Positions 18,700-30,659 of a stretch of DNA of 64,000 nt are shown here, in pieces. Origin of the DNA: Ophiodon elongatus (Eukaryota; Chordata; Actinopteri; Perciformes; Hexagrammidae); NCBI GenBank assembly GCA_016806645.1, contig JACSYO010000503.1, forward strand, positions 2,992,501-3,056,500, written 5' to 3'. Every line of letters begins with the position of its first letter. The first letter of the stretch is position 1. The notes beneath the pieces were generated by a model, which was not told the origin of the DNA, searched no databases, and saw nothing but the letters and a program-made list of their open reading frames with translations. A program made the translations under genes and the position numbers.

Positions 18700-21500
18700 G
18701 AGAGCTAAGCACAGGAAACATCAGAGTTTTATTTAAAAAAATAAATAAACAAATGGCTGGATAAATGACTTTGCCCCGCCAGGTTTTTTGTACGGACAGG
18801 CTTGGAGCCTTGAGTCCCCCCCCCCTCCCCCCTCCTTTCCCCCCGCAGCTTCATTTAAACCACCTCAAAAATGACAATATCCCTTTACGCGGACGCAGAT
18901 GGAAAGCTATAGCAAAAACGACTCTGTTGTGGAAACTCATCGGTTGGGGTGGGTCGGGGTGTTTGCGAGCAACTTCCTCTCCTGTCCGCTTGGACTTCGT
19001 GCACAAAGTCTTTTTTTTTTTTTTTTTTTCCACTCAAGAGGACTATGTGATTATCTCCGAGCTCAGAGGACCTCCGGGACGCGGACGTCTTCCAAAGGTA
19101 TGTAGCCAACAGCCTCGTGCGTGACAGTGAGGATGAGAACAGCCGCGAGGTCTCGTGCCATCTCTGCACAACCAGCACATTTCATAGCGTCCCGTTTTGT
19201 TTGCCCCCCTCCCTCTCCCTCTCCCTCCCTCTCCCTCTCACCCCTCTTTAGTCCGGATGAAAAAATGGTTACGCGTGCGTAAAATACTGTGGATGGACGA
19301 CGATGAGTCAATGTTTATGCTACACACGGGTCCCATACGTCCAAATAATATCACCGACACATCCTCATTCATACTAATAGGTGTTATTATGAGGAGACAT
19401 CAGGTCAACCTGCTGTAAAGGACTCGTGCCAAAAGGTTTTGGAAGATTAGGATTGTGTTGTTGGAAGTGCTTCAGAGTTCCCACTTCCTGCTTTGATGGG
19501 CAGCCATGACTGCACTCAGATCAGAAGATGATTGATTGTAGTTTTTTTTTATTATTATTTTAGTGTTCCTTGTTTTGTCTCTGCTGTCCGGTCGTCCTCA
19601 TTAATGAGGCGAGGTGAGACTAAGGTGCTCTCGCTGTCCACAGCAGGTGCAGCACAAGGACACGTGAGGCCTCTGGTGCACTAAACACTGAGTGGACTTA
19701 TTAATGGTATGAAAGGGGAAATCTTGCAGATGTAAAACATTTGCATGTTCATTGATGATTGACTTTCATGTGAGGAAGGAGTAGACGTCCCTTTAGGACA
19801 ACTGAACTTTAGTGTGGAGAAATGATATTAGACACAAATCATTAGTCAACAGCAGAGCATTTTATGTCCTAATAAAAATGTGGAGGGGTCTTAAAGTACA
19901 GATGGGATCAGGAGAGATATGAAACTAACACAAGAACCAAAAAAGATATATATTAATCTTAAATTTGTCAGCATTTATATATATATATAATCCATGAAAA
20001 CTCTCTGAACTGCTGGTGTCATGAGAATTCTGAAAAATGTTAGTTTTTTTAAAAAGCCAAAACGTTACTTTGCAGTACATTTGCAGTGTATTGATGAAAT
20101 GCACCAAAAGATACTTTGTATTGTACTTCTGTCACAGTAAATAGAGATTTAGATCCAAGCACTGCCTCCATCGGGCTTCTCGGCACATTATCACTGCATC
20201 AGCATATAAGTTATTGCACTGTGTGTTTATACCCTCAGAGGAACTCTTCACACAAGATATTTTCAACACCTGCCCCCACAACCAATCACACACAAACGCA
20301 CCATCGTGGCCCGGCGCCAGCTCCTCTGGATACCTCACACTTAGCGCTTACATAATGTGGCTTATGGCAAGAGGCGCAATCCAAAGCATTTCTTTTTTTT
20401 CTTATTTATTTATTTCCCCGAGCAAAGTGTGTGGGTCAGGCGTATTCTTAGGCCTGTAGCTGCTTTGAGCCGACTGTGAGAACAGCTCGCGTCGCCCCGA
20501 GCCGCCGGGCGGAGCTGAACGCTTCTGACTGTCTCGTGGCGCCCGTCGTCACGTTGGACTCTTTTGTAGTGCAGATTTAGACCATATGGCCGGGGCCACG
20601 CGACAAAGGGGGGAGTTTATTTATGGTCATTTCTCCAAAGGTATTCCGCGCCTGTCAGAGGACGGAGAGGAGAGGCGCAAAGGAAAGGGAGTGTGTGCGG
20701 TACATAATGTCAGACAGAGGTTATGTAATCGTGGCACAAGGGAGTCGAGGCTATCCACAGAGAGTTTAACGCCAGTTCCTGCAGATCAATCAAAAGTTTG
20801 AATCACTAAAAGCTAAACATTTGCCGGTCGTAGCTTCTCCGAGGTGATAATTTGTAGCACTATAACAGGAATATGTGTTGTTTACAATACTCCATACTAT
20901 ACACAATGCAAACAACAGTGAGTCACAGGGACTCAGGTTTGCTTGTAGAGTGAACTCTAATGGTCAGAGGCAAATTCGTACAACACAGATCCAAAGCTGG
21001 ACTACCAGACGGGCAAAAGTGGGCAACTTGCCCCAAAGGCCCCAGGTTTTCTGTGCGCCAATTACATTGTTATACTTTAGATAATTACTAATTTGTTTTG
21101 GTAATAAGTAGAAGCATATTTTTTTATTTAACCAGGACGTCGTGTACACGTGAAATGTATTACCTGATCCTGGTCAAAATAGTAGTGTAGTACTCACATG
21201 AGAGGCATTAAGGATATCTTTGATATTTCAGTGAATAACACAAACTAACTGACATGCAGCAAACCTGGTGGAGGGTTGTGATCCAGCTGAGAAATACTGG
21301 TTGGCGGAAATGCATTAACCCGGCCTGTAGCCCCGAACCTACTGTTGAGTTATACTCTCATGGGCTCAACCAAAACTTCTAAGAAGTGCCTTTAATTAAT
21401 ATGTAATTCACACACGTTAGAGAATGTTTACGTCAGTGTTTTCTGGAGAATGTAGAGGCAAAGAAGGCGTCATCTTCTTGATCTAAAAAGTGAAGGCAAC
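18700..21500. other. Gene-free stretch downstream of kcna4
   Basis: Contains homopolymer runs (C at 18817-18836, T at 19011-19029), a CT-rich run at 19205-19240, and a GC-rich block at 20465-20560 that could be a small regulatory element. No coding exon is recognised. Distal kcna4 3' UTR could reach into the first part. Confidence 0.5.
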
Positions 21501-21519
21501 GCTGAAGTGTCTTTAAACC

Positions 21520-22115
21520 TGCATTCTCTCTCCTGACCACCAGGGGGCGGCTCCTCTGGTTGTATAGAAGTCGAAGCTTCATGTGTTAAAGCTGCATTCT
21601 CTCTCCTGACCACCAGGGGGCGACTCCTCTGGTTGTATAGAAGTCTATAGAAAATGACTCTACTTCTCTCTTGATTTATTCCCTCAGTAAACATTGTAAA
21701 CATGAGTTTATGTCTCAATCTCTAGTTTCAAGTCTTCTTCAATACAGCATGATGTTCATTTAGTAAATTATGGTCCATTTAGAGTCAAACAGACCATAAA
21801 GCAGGGGATGCTTTAGGGGCGGGACTACAAGGTGATTGACAGGTCGCTACCACGGTGTTGTCAAGTCTGGGAGTTGTCCATGTTTGCGTCTTACAGCTGT
21901 AACCCTTAAACAGTGTATTTCCAGTTCATCAAAATCAATTGTAACATTTTCGTCGCCTGAAAATGTCTCATTCAGCGGTCGGTTGTACTTAGCTCCACCC
22001 TCCTGGTTGCAAAAAACCAAGATGGCGACAGCCAAAATACCAAACTCAAGGCTTCAACACGTCAGTCCACAAACCAATGGGTGATGTCACGTTGATTACA
22101 CCCACATCTCACGGT
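21520..22115 (+). repeat. Same element, two 73-bp CTCF-like units plus full downstream part (array 2)
   Basis: Cores lie at 21537-21551 (ccaccagggggcggc) and 21610-21624 (ccaccagggggcgac), 73 bases apart. From about 21645 to 21840 the sequence is almost identical to 38079-38280. It stays recognisably related to about 22115, including a YY1-like AAGATGGCGAC at 22019-22029. Confidence 0.9.
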
Positions 22116-22539
22116 CCATGGTACAAAGTCACAAATATAAAAATGTAAAAAAAATGTTTTATTTCAACCACAGCGTGCAGCCTCTCTGCAGTGTCTCGTA
22201 ATCCTCTGGGGTAGCTCATGATGCACGATAATATCTGGAACCGAAGAAGAAAGCATTCTCTTAATTACCAAAACAAAACAGAAGCGCGCCATGCCACCTT
22301 TCACGCAGCTATAACGAGCTTAAGCTGGCAAAAGGGGTTAAAGGCGGAACAGAGTTCATCAAATCTTTTCCAACAGCGTCGATTAAATGCAACAGGCCTC
22401 CAGGTTCAGGGTCTCCACTGTGGTCATCATCAGCTAAACGTCTTACTGCATTAAGTCGACTCCTCTCCATTGAAACAGCCCCGCTCTGCATCACAGAAGC
22501 CAGATAGTGCCGACGACCAGGGGTCAGACTCCCTACCTG

Positions 22540-22675
22540 CAGCCGAGACAACCATCCATCTTCTGCAACTGCTGCAACCTGCTCAGGGTGGCAGGCGGCT
22601 GGAAGCCATCCCGGCACGCACCGGGTGGGAGGCGGGAAGCGCTCTGGACGGGTTGCCAGTTCTTTATTGCGCCAA
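22540..22675. mobile_element. Fish interspersed repeat fragment (CCATCCAT...CGGGTTGCCAGT)
   Basis: Resembles the widespread fish repeat whose consensus runs from 'ccatccattttct' through 'gggctggagcctatcc' to 'ggacaggtcgccagtc'. Here the corresponding words are accatccatcttctgcaact, ggctggaagccatcc and tggacgggttgccagt. It is a degenerate copy. Confidence 0.6.
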
Positions 22676-22729
22676 AATAAAGACAGACAAAACACATTTA
22701 CACTCATTTTCACCCCCGAAGAGGATTTA

Positions 22730-23040
22730 AAGTCTCCAATTAATCTGACCTGAGATGATACTACACCACATATGGCAACCTTAAAGTATACGGTTATGGC
22801 TGTGACATCAACCTCTTCAACAGCTCAGCAATAAATCCTCTTTTTATGAAGGTTATAATGTTCAGCTGTTTATATTATGTTGAGACGATGCTGCTGCTAT
22901 TCGTTGATCTCAACGGGACAAACCGGCTTTAATTCAGGTTTAAAGAAAAAGAAGAAACAAAAAACAATAATAATTTTTACTCTGAGAGTTTATCAATTGA
23001 GGCAGACCACAATAAATAATATAACCTTTCATTAAATTAC
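22730..23040. other. Intergenic, nothing recognised
   Basis: AT-rich sequence without repeats that I can pair or open frames of note. Confidence 0.5.
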
Positions 23041-23490
23041 AATGCAATGAAAAAAGCGCCACAAACAGCCTCCAAAATAACCAACATTAAAGCCGATTCA
23101 GCAAATAACTGAACACGATGACCTTTGTGAACGTTGTCAATCCAAACTCATTGTATTCATACTGGACAGTAAATATCACAAATCTATACAATCCTGCATT
23201 GGTGTTGTATTCGATATCGTTGCATTACTTTTAACTGATAATTGGTAGATGGACTTGCATTCATACAGCCTTTAGACCACTCTGTGCTTAATAAATTGGC
23301 AACTGAATGCTTCAGCCACGAGATGAATCATTTTACTTCCTCCCGCCTACAATGTAAACACTAATTGTGTTTACCTGAGGGGCAACCACAGGGTGGCTGA
23401 AAGTATTATTCTATTTCCAGACGTGAGAATTGACGGTGAAATTAATTGGCAGGCTGTTGCTGTAATATTAGTGCATCATGGGCAGACTCA
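23040..23490. promoter_or_regulatory. Candidate conserved non-coding element downstream of kcna4
   Basis: About 450 bases of complex sequence with no simple repeats and words typical of developmental enhancers (gatgacctttgtg, aattaattggcag, gtaaacactaattgtgttta). It sits between repeat-dense stretches and has no long open frame. Support is compositional only. Confidence 0.3.
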
Positions 23491-23929
23491 GTGTTTTATC
23501 ATTTACTTCTCAATGTTTAATTCTTAAAGGCAGAGTACACAAAGTACAAGAAGTATTTCTATATTTACAAGGAACCTATTTGATATATTTCTTGTCCAGT
23601 TGTTATGGTTGATTAGATAAAAAAATTAGAAAAAACAAACAAACTTGGAACCCTTTTTTTGTTGATATGTTACAAGCCTGCGGTGCTCTTCTTCCCACCT
23701 TTGCTGGTGCGTTTCTACTTTTCTTGCCTCATCGACATCAACACCCGTCCGCCGGAGGAGTCGTGTGACCGGCGTAACCCGACCCGTTAGCAGGAATGTG
23801 TGTCGGGTCACTTGCATGCTCGTGGCCTCGCGTAGCGTAATGTAATGTTGTGCGCTTTGTGCGTTTGGCCGATGCATCAAAACGGGGACACGCGCATCAA
23901 AAATATTGCTCCATAGCAGTCGAAGAAGA

Positions 23930-24234
23930 AGTACTCCTATCTTTTACTGAAGTACAAGTAGTAATGCAGTTAAAATTCCTGCATTCAAAATTCATGGAAG
24001 TAAAAGTATAAAAGTATCAACTGCCAAATGGTTTGAAAGTAGCAAAAGTAAAAGTACACGAACAGGGGCAGAGCAGCCGCTATGTTATCATATGTATCAT
24101 ATTATTAAAAAAATATGATTAATGCATTCACCATTAAGTAGCATTTTAATATCAGAGCTGGTTAAAGTTGGGCTATTTTTAACTAGTTTATACACTGTTG
24201 GTTTGTTTAAGTACCTAATGAGACATCATACTAC

Positions 24235-24285
<51 letters not shown>

Positions 24286-24365
24286 CATACATATACACAT
24301 TTGTTCTTTACTTGAGTATTTCAGTGTGATGCTACTTTACACTTCTATTCCACTACATTTCAGAG

Positions 24366-24405
<40 letters not shown>

Positions 24406-24420
24406 CTCTGAAATGGACTT
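23930..24420. mobile_element. AAGTACAAGTA interspersed repeat, second copy with TA expansions
   Basis: Contains aagtacaagtagtaatgcag, agtaaaagtataaaagtatc and tccactacatttcagagggt. These are words of the same fish element as 6850-7095. Two TA microsatellites (24237-24271 and 24368-24402) have grown inside it. Confidence 0.6.
24356..24415. repeat. 60-bp perfect palindrome around (TA)n
   Basis: CATTTCAGAGGG, then a TA run, then the exact reverse complement CCCTCTGAAATG. The arms belong to the AAGTACAAGTA element; its normal 'cattTCAGAGGG' word is present in inverted duplicate. It could extrude as a cruciform. Confidence 0.85.
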
Positions 24421-24597
24421 TTTTTTTCACATATTCAGAAGTGCGTTTGTCTGATCTGCCAATCTACCATCACCGAAACTACGACACTGACTCCATTCAG
24501 TGCAAGTCAAATGTAATGTGACCAAAAATGTACAGAATTGTATTGTGTCATAAGGGTTCATGCCGTTATGCAAGGTACGCCAATATTGTAAATATAA

Positions 24598-24635
24598 AGT
24601 ATACTCGGTATATTTATACATTATATACATACATA

Positions 24636-24688
<53 letters not shown>

Positions 24689-24751
24689 TATATAAATATA
24701 TATATAAAAATATAAATATATATATATATAAATATATATATATATAAATAA

Positions 24752-24784
<33 letters not shown>

Positions 24785-24825
24785 CAAATATATATATATA
24801 TATATAAATATATATTTAGCATTAT
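24598..24825. repeat. TA/AAATA microsatellite
   Basis: About 220 bases of TA repeats with spaced AAATA units. Open frames through it are artefacts. Confidence 0.9.
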
Positions 24826-25424
24826 TAATGTAGGTAGATCTTTTTGACTTGGTCATTTTAAAAGTAGCTCGCAAGCCAAAAAAGTGTGGGCACCCCTGGT
24901 CTAAGTCCACTACTTGAGAATATGTAACAGAACAACAGCTATTCACCATTTTTAATGTGTTTTTCCACGGTTTTCTTTCCACGTGGGTCTTCTTCTGTGT
25001 ATTGTCATATCATCTGTATTACCTTAATTCTTAATAGTATTATAAAAGGTGTAAAGTGTGCCATCCTAAGAGATGCCAATCCAACAGTGTGTGCTGTAAA
25101 TGTCCTCGGTCCCGGGGACAGATCTAATCCGTCTCGATGAGAGAAACCACCCCGCGGTGTGTAGGAGATCAGCACATTGTTGCCTCCAAAAAAGCAAATG
25201 GTTGAATGTTAACAATTTGAGCAGGAACATTCTTCCTCCTCTTCGTTTTTTTTCCACTGATGCAGCCAGTCATTTTTTCTTCTTCTTCATAAAAGTAATG
25301 ATTTTGTGGAAAAATCATTAATCAAGCAAAAAATTACATACGCTGGAGCAACATAATAACACCTGTTAGTTTGAGTAAAGAATGCACCGTCTCCAGTTAA
25401 TTATTGTAAATAATCTATCAATAA

Positions 25425-25515
25425 TTATAATAATAATAATAATATATATAATATATAATATAATAATAATAATATATATAATAATAATATAATAATTATA
25501 ATAATATAATCTATA
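25425..25515. repeat. (AAT/TAATA)n microsatellite
   Basis: Runs of ataataataat and atataat words without other content. Confidence 0.85.
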
Positions 25516-25698
25516 GATGAGCTGTCATACCTCACTGATACAATCTTTTTCCCCTCGGAAGTAACCAAAGCAACGTGAAAAGAAAACAACAACAGAAAAC
25601 AGAGTGGAATTGCACGAGGCTGAAATGTCTCTCCATTCATCGGTCCTGCCAGTTCATTAATCAGGCCTGATAAAGGCCTGTCAGCTCGCCGCGCTGCC

Positions 25699-25766
<68 letters not shown>
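25699..25766. repeat. (CA)n microsatellite, about 33 pure units
   Basis: A pure CA run of about 67 bases. One of the longest uninterrupted CA tracts in the window. Confidence 0.95.
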
Positions 25767-25767
<1 letters not shown>

Positions 25768-25932
25768 CACACGATCCCAGCTGGAGTCACCGTGTGAGTA
25801 TTTACGATAATTGTTGTTCCCTTTTAGAAATGAGCCGGCTCGAGTTACCTTCTTGTATAAACATTAACGGGGGCCCGGGGACTCGCTCATCAATTTAAAA
25901 CTCAAGAAGCTGAGCTGCTGTCCAGACCTCGA

Positions 25933-25997
25933 GGTCGGAGAGAGAGCTGAGAGAGAGAGAGAGAGAGTGAGAGAGAGAGTGAGAGAGAGAAAGAGTG
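25933..25997. repeat. (GA)n microsatellite
   Basis: GAGAGA with regularly spaced GTGA interruptions. Confidence 0.85.
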
Positions 25998-25999
25998 AC

Positions 26000-27780
26000 A
26001 ACGGGGCTTTTTAAACCAGGTGAGCCGGCGGGACCCGCCCCCAAACAAAAGATTATCCAATCACAGCTCAGCACCCGTAACGAGCAATTACAGGCCTGGC
26101 GAGCTGAAGAAGTTTAAAGGGTTTGGATAATGGTGTCCATCAGCTTTCCAAAACCAAGAAAACAAAAGCAATGTTAGGAAACGGATTAAACAATTAACTT
26201 AAGTTTTTTTTTTTTTTTTTTTTTTGATACTTAATATTTTATTTAGGTATTTTTACAATTTGACAAGAAATAACTCCTTTGAAAGAAGAAAGAATAGAGG
26301 AAATTAACCATGCATCTGGCCAAGTCTGACCAATACGAAAAAAAAAGAATACATGTTTTAGCAAGTAAATAAGTAAAAATAGTAAGAAACAAAAGAAACA
26401 ACAATCAAAACAACCATGCAACACTTCGAAGATGTCAGTCTATCGTGTAAACCATAAATTCAGTCCAACCAACAGATATTAAAAATATATTGAAAGAGTT
26501 CTATTCACAGGGTTTCTTATACTTAAATCTAAAGATATATATTTGGAGTTGCGTCTTGGTTAAAAATAGTGCTTATCTTTTTAACAGAGAGTTTAAACAT
26601 CCATTTAAACATTAGGGAATTAGGAACTTCCCAAGTTTACAAAGTTACCTGCACAATAATAGTTCATCACAGTACAACCTTGTTGTTTATTTCATAGATA
26701 ATAACAATATTGGACATTTTAATAACTTTTAGGTCACCTTGTCTTAAAAGGCTTTACTCTTACTATTTCGGTAAATGTGAAAAAAAAACGTAGCCTGCTG
26801 TTTGAAAAATACACACGAAAATGTAAAAAATAATAAATAATTCATATCTTACATTTTACTTTTAGACAAGTGGTCAAGATTCCCATTTTAAAACACTAAA
26901 AGTGTTTCCACCGAGGAAGAGCGCCAGACAAACGTGTAATTACAACTTTATGCCATCGGGCCCAAAAAGACTGTTTCACATAGACAAAAGAGAAGTCTGT
27001 AAATCACTGGATCATTTTTAAGGTAAATCAAATTTCCCAACACGAACACTTCATTAGTGCTTAATTAAATCATTAGGGGCTAAAAGATATTTTCCTTGAA
27101 TGATCTAGGGACCAAGGCCTGGATCAGGGACAAGGGGGTGTCAACGGAGACTGGTGCGCTTCCTCGTTGGGCCCTGACGTGCCGTGTGACATAACAGTTG
27201 GACAACTTGCCCTTTCGTTGACCAACTAACGGGTAACCCGGGCAACCTCGTAATCGCTACCGCGCGTGCTGCGACTACGGCTGGTTGCCGCCTCCCGTTT
27301 TCCGCGTGGACAAAACGTCGGAGCGGTTAATGAAACGCACTCGGGATGAAAGCCTCGCTGTAAGTTTAGACCGGCTGGCGGTTTCCATGGCGCCGGTACG
27401 TGACGTCCCTCTATTGAAGGCCGGCAACCCGAGTCTCCGCACGACTCCACCGCGTCCCCTCCGTCTGACGGCAGCCGGGGCTTTATTGTGTTACTTCATT
27501 ACAGACGTGTAGATTGCGTTGCTAATTACACATGTGCCTCCGTGTTGGGTTTCTCCACCCACGGGGGTAAAAAAAAAAAAAAAAAAAAAAATCGGCTCAC
27601 GCTATATTGCCTTAGAGTTATTAAAAAAATTAAATAAAAATAAAACAGCAGTTGTTGCATGTTTAAAAGAGAAGAGGTGGCAGATGTAAAATGAAATATT
27701 GATGGATATTTACAGTGATGAGGTGGAGTGCTCTGACTGGTTTACCTGCAGGAGACACAGAAGTATGCGTGGTCAAAATG
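26000..27780. other. Gene-free stretch
   Basis: A T-run (26204-26225) and an A-run (27570-27591) occur. A GC-rich block at 27120-27490 has overlapping open frames (27285-27512 plus, 27450-27226 minus) without recognised domains. No exon is supported. Confidence 0.5.
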
Positions 27781-27795
27781 TTGATTGAGTTTGCC

Positions 27796-27796
<1 letters not shown>

Positions 27797-27855
<59 letters not shown>

Positions 27856-27860
27856 CACAG
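27797..27860. repeat. (CA)n microsatellite
   Basis: CA run with one AAACA interruption. Confidence 0.95.
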
Positions 27861-28209
27861 ACGATCTGGGGCAACAGAGGATTACAGATTTGTTATGGCA
27901 TTGGGAAAGGTAAGCATTTCAAAGATTTGTCATATCAAGTTTAGGCTTCTTTTTTTTTTTTCTCCCCTCATTTTCCACAGTGCTACCTAAAATCCCACAG
28001 CGCTGCAGCTTTTTTTTTTATTTTTTATTTATTTATTTATTTTTTTTTATGAACAAGCTTGAGATTTGATTAAAATGGAGCAGCTGCTCAACCATAAAAA
28101 AGTTTTCCTCTCCCGCTCCCTGTGAGGATGAGCCGGTGAGCAGAACCCTGCTGGTTCCTGTAAACTTTTGAAAGGCCGCAGATGCTGATCACGCTGTGGG
28201 AATCAAGAC

Positions 28210-28222
28210 GCACACACACACG

Positions 28223-28254
<32 letters not shown>
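28210..28254. repeat. (CA)n microsatellite
   Basis: CA run with CGCA interruptions at its left end. Confidence 0.95.
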
Positions 28255-28255
<1 letters not shown>

Positions 28256-28639
28256 CAATATGTGTCCACAGAATCATTGGCAGGGTGAACTTGATAGCCC
28301 TGCATGCTCTTCAGGAGTCCTCTGTTGCGCAATGTCAAGACCTAGCTTCCTAAATGTCCTCAAGTACGTGTGTTGAGTTTCCTCTTCAGGTAACTCTGGT
28401 TTCCTGGACGGGAGGAAGCACTTTGAAACGCTTATCCAGTGTCAGGTTCCTCATCGGCTCCCGTACATTAGCATGCATTTCATCATTGAACTCATAGTCT
28501 TGAACAAGAATGAAGGTTTGAAAACAGGATGAGAGAAAAGGACTGAACGGAGGAATAAAACAGGGTCATGAGTCACTGCAGGTGATGAACAGAGAGTTTG
28601 GTAAAATAATAATGAATTTGTCCAAATGGACAAATATCC

Positions 28640-28810
28640 GGCAACTCGAATTGTAATTCCTGTTCATTGGTGTAAGATTTATTATTATTTATTAATGATA
28701 AACAACGATCCAGTAAATTTACATCCACGTATTTATTTGTTATATTTGGTTTGACAAAGTGAGGAAAGCAATGTTTAAATTGAGCCTGACGTTTTTTCCC
28801 GACACGTGAA
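28640..28810. mobile_element. Interspersed repeat fragment related to 43260-43590
   Basis: Shares gaattgtaattcctgt, tatttatttgtta, aaagtgaggaaagcaatgtt and gagcctgacgtt with the element at 43260-43450. Probably a non-autonomous DNA transposon fragment. Confidence 0.6.
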
Positions 28811-28819
28811 CGAATCATC

Positions 28820-30175
28820 CCGGTTCCTTTTGACCCGGACAAAGGTTCTCACCTTTCACCATAAAAGCCCGTGACACATTTTTACCCGAGGAAAGTTCAC
28901 TCAGAGCATTTTGCTCAGCGGAAACTCAATAAAAATAGCTTCGGCTGCACAACAGTTTACTGCCGGGGTCCAGAGGATCTCTGTAGCTGCTCATCCCTTC
29001 ATATATGAATAGTTTTGATGTGAATCATTTTTGCCCCAGGTGCTCTCATTGGCGCCCTAAATTCCTAAATAAGCACGATTTACACACCAAACATGCAACT
29101 GCTGTTCTAGAAGGCCGCCCCGTGCTGCTGCCCGGGTTTATCTGATCTACACACAGCACATCGCTCCGATTTGAAAGTGGTTGAATCACCTCGTGGAAGT
29201 TGAATTTGTGAGTCTGGGCATGAAACTCTCACTTTGTTCGGAAATATGTGGTCGTATCCGTTTTTTGTTGCTCACGTAACGTCCGATGAGGCCCGTTAAG
29301 AGTCCTAATTGGTTTGTTTTTGTCAAAGCTGATATTAATTTGTGCTGTAAAACAACACATGCAAATGTTTGTGTTCTGACTTTTGTTTCGTACTTTCTCA
29401 TTTGGGCTGTTTGGATGTGTAAAAAGGTTCTAAAACCTTAACAGTCAGCTCCTGTTAAAAACAAATCAATCCATTATTGATTCTTTAGATTTTTGTTTTT
29501 CGATGATCCCTCAGCGGCGATCAGACCTTCAGGCCGTGTGCCGTTAAAACAGTTTGTCTAAAAATACCTCGTGATTAGATTAGACCACAAACAAATTATC
29601 CTTTTCAGTGCACAAAGGACTCGTTGAGGACAAACCAACCTCCCGACACGGGGACGGGGGCGGGGTCATCACCCACATTATTACATCAGGGATACGGCAG
29701 TTGTGCATTTATTTCTTATTTTCTTTTGCAAGGCACATCGAAATTCCGATTGCAGTTAAAACGCATAAAATTAACTTGTAAATTTGGATTTTAATTTTTT
29801 TTTTTTTTTTAAATCAACACGTCTGCTCTTTGGACGCTGCTGAATAATGTAGCCCAAATAACAGGAGTCGGCTTTGGAGAGGCCCTGACTAATGATGAGT
29901 CATATTACATTATTAATGCAGGGCTGCTATATTAGGCTACAGCATACGTACGTCTCATGCAGCCTGAACTTTTAGCAACATTACATCCGACGGTTGAACA
30001 TCTTTTTAAATGTCTTTGGAGACTACTCGACCTTCCACTGTGACAACGATGAGGAATATTGTGAACTAAAATGAAAAGGTCCGTTAATGAATGTTGTTTG
30101 ATTCAGATCATTATTACCAACTCTGAATCTCTGTGGAGCTTTTCCAGCCTCCAGCCTGTTTTGGATGCACAGGCT
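28820..30175. other. Gene-free stretch
   Basis: Complex AT-rich sequence with a T-run at 29796-29811. Nothing coding was recognised. Some of it (29020-29180 and 29830-29950) is low-repeat and could be regulatory. Confidence 0.5.
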
Positions 30176-30213
30176 GCAAATATATATATACATATATAAA
30201 TATATATATATAT

Positions 30214-30650
30214 AATAGATAGATATATAGATAGATACTTTATTAATCCTGCAAGGGGACATTTTTTTGCTACAGCAGCAGCATTTGTACATACAAGGTA
30301 AGAACAATATATACAAACAAATAGAATAGAATAATAAGAAAATTTGAAAAATGCACAATATATACAAGAAATAGAAAAGAATAATAATAATATTAAATTA
30401 AATTAACTAACAAAGCGGAGCTGGAGGAGTCTGTCCTGCAGTAGGTGGTGGAGAGGGTGGAGAGGGTTATCCAGTATGGATAATAACTTCTTCAGTGTTC
30501 TCCTCTGCACCACCTTCTCCAGACTGTCCAGTTCACAGTCTATGATGGAGCCGGCCTTCTTCACCTGCTTGTTAATAGACACATGACTCCAACGGGAAGA
30601 CGATGTTGCTCCTCGACTCCCGGATGTGTACAAAAAGGCAACTTCCTAAC
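30214..30650 (-). mobile_element. 5'-truncated non-LTR retrotransposon 3' end
   Basis: Read on the minus strand, an open stretch from 30633 to 30403 encodes KKAGSIIDCELDSLEKVVQR followed by a leucine-rich segment (LLSILDNPLHPLHHLL). This resembles the region after the reverse transcriptase domain in fish LINE ORFs. It is followed by an AT-rich 3' UTR, GATTAATAAAGTATCTATC and a (TATC)n tail. The 5' part is absent, as in typical dead-on-arrival insertions. Confidence 0.7.
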
Positions 30651-30659
30651 AGCAACACA

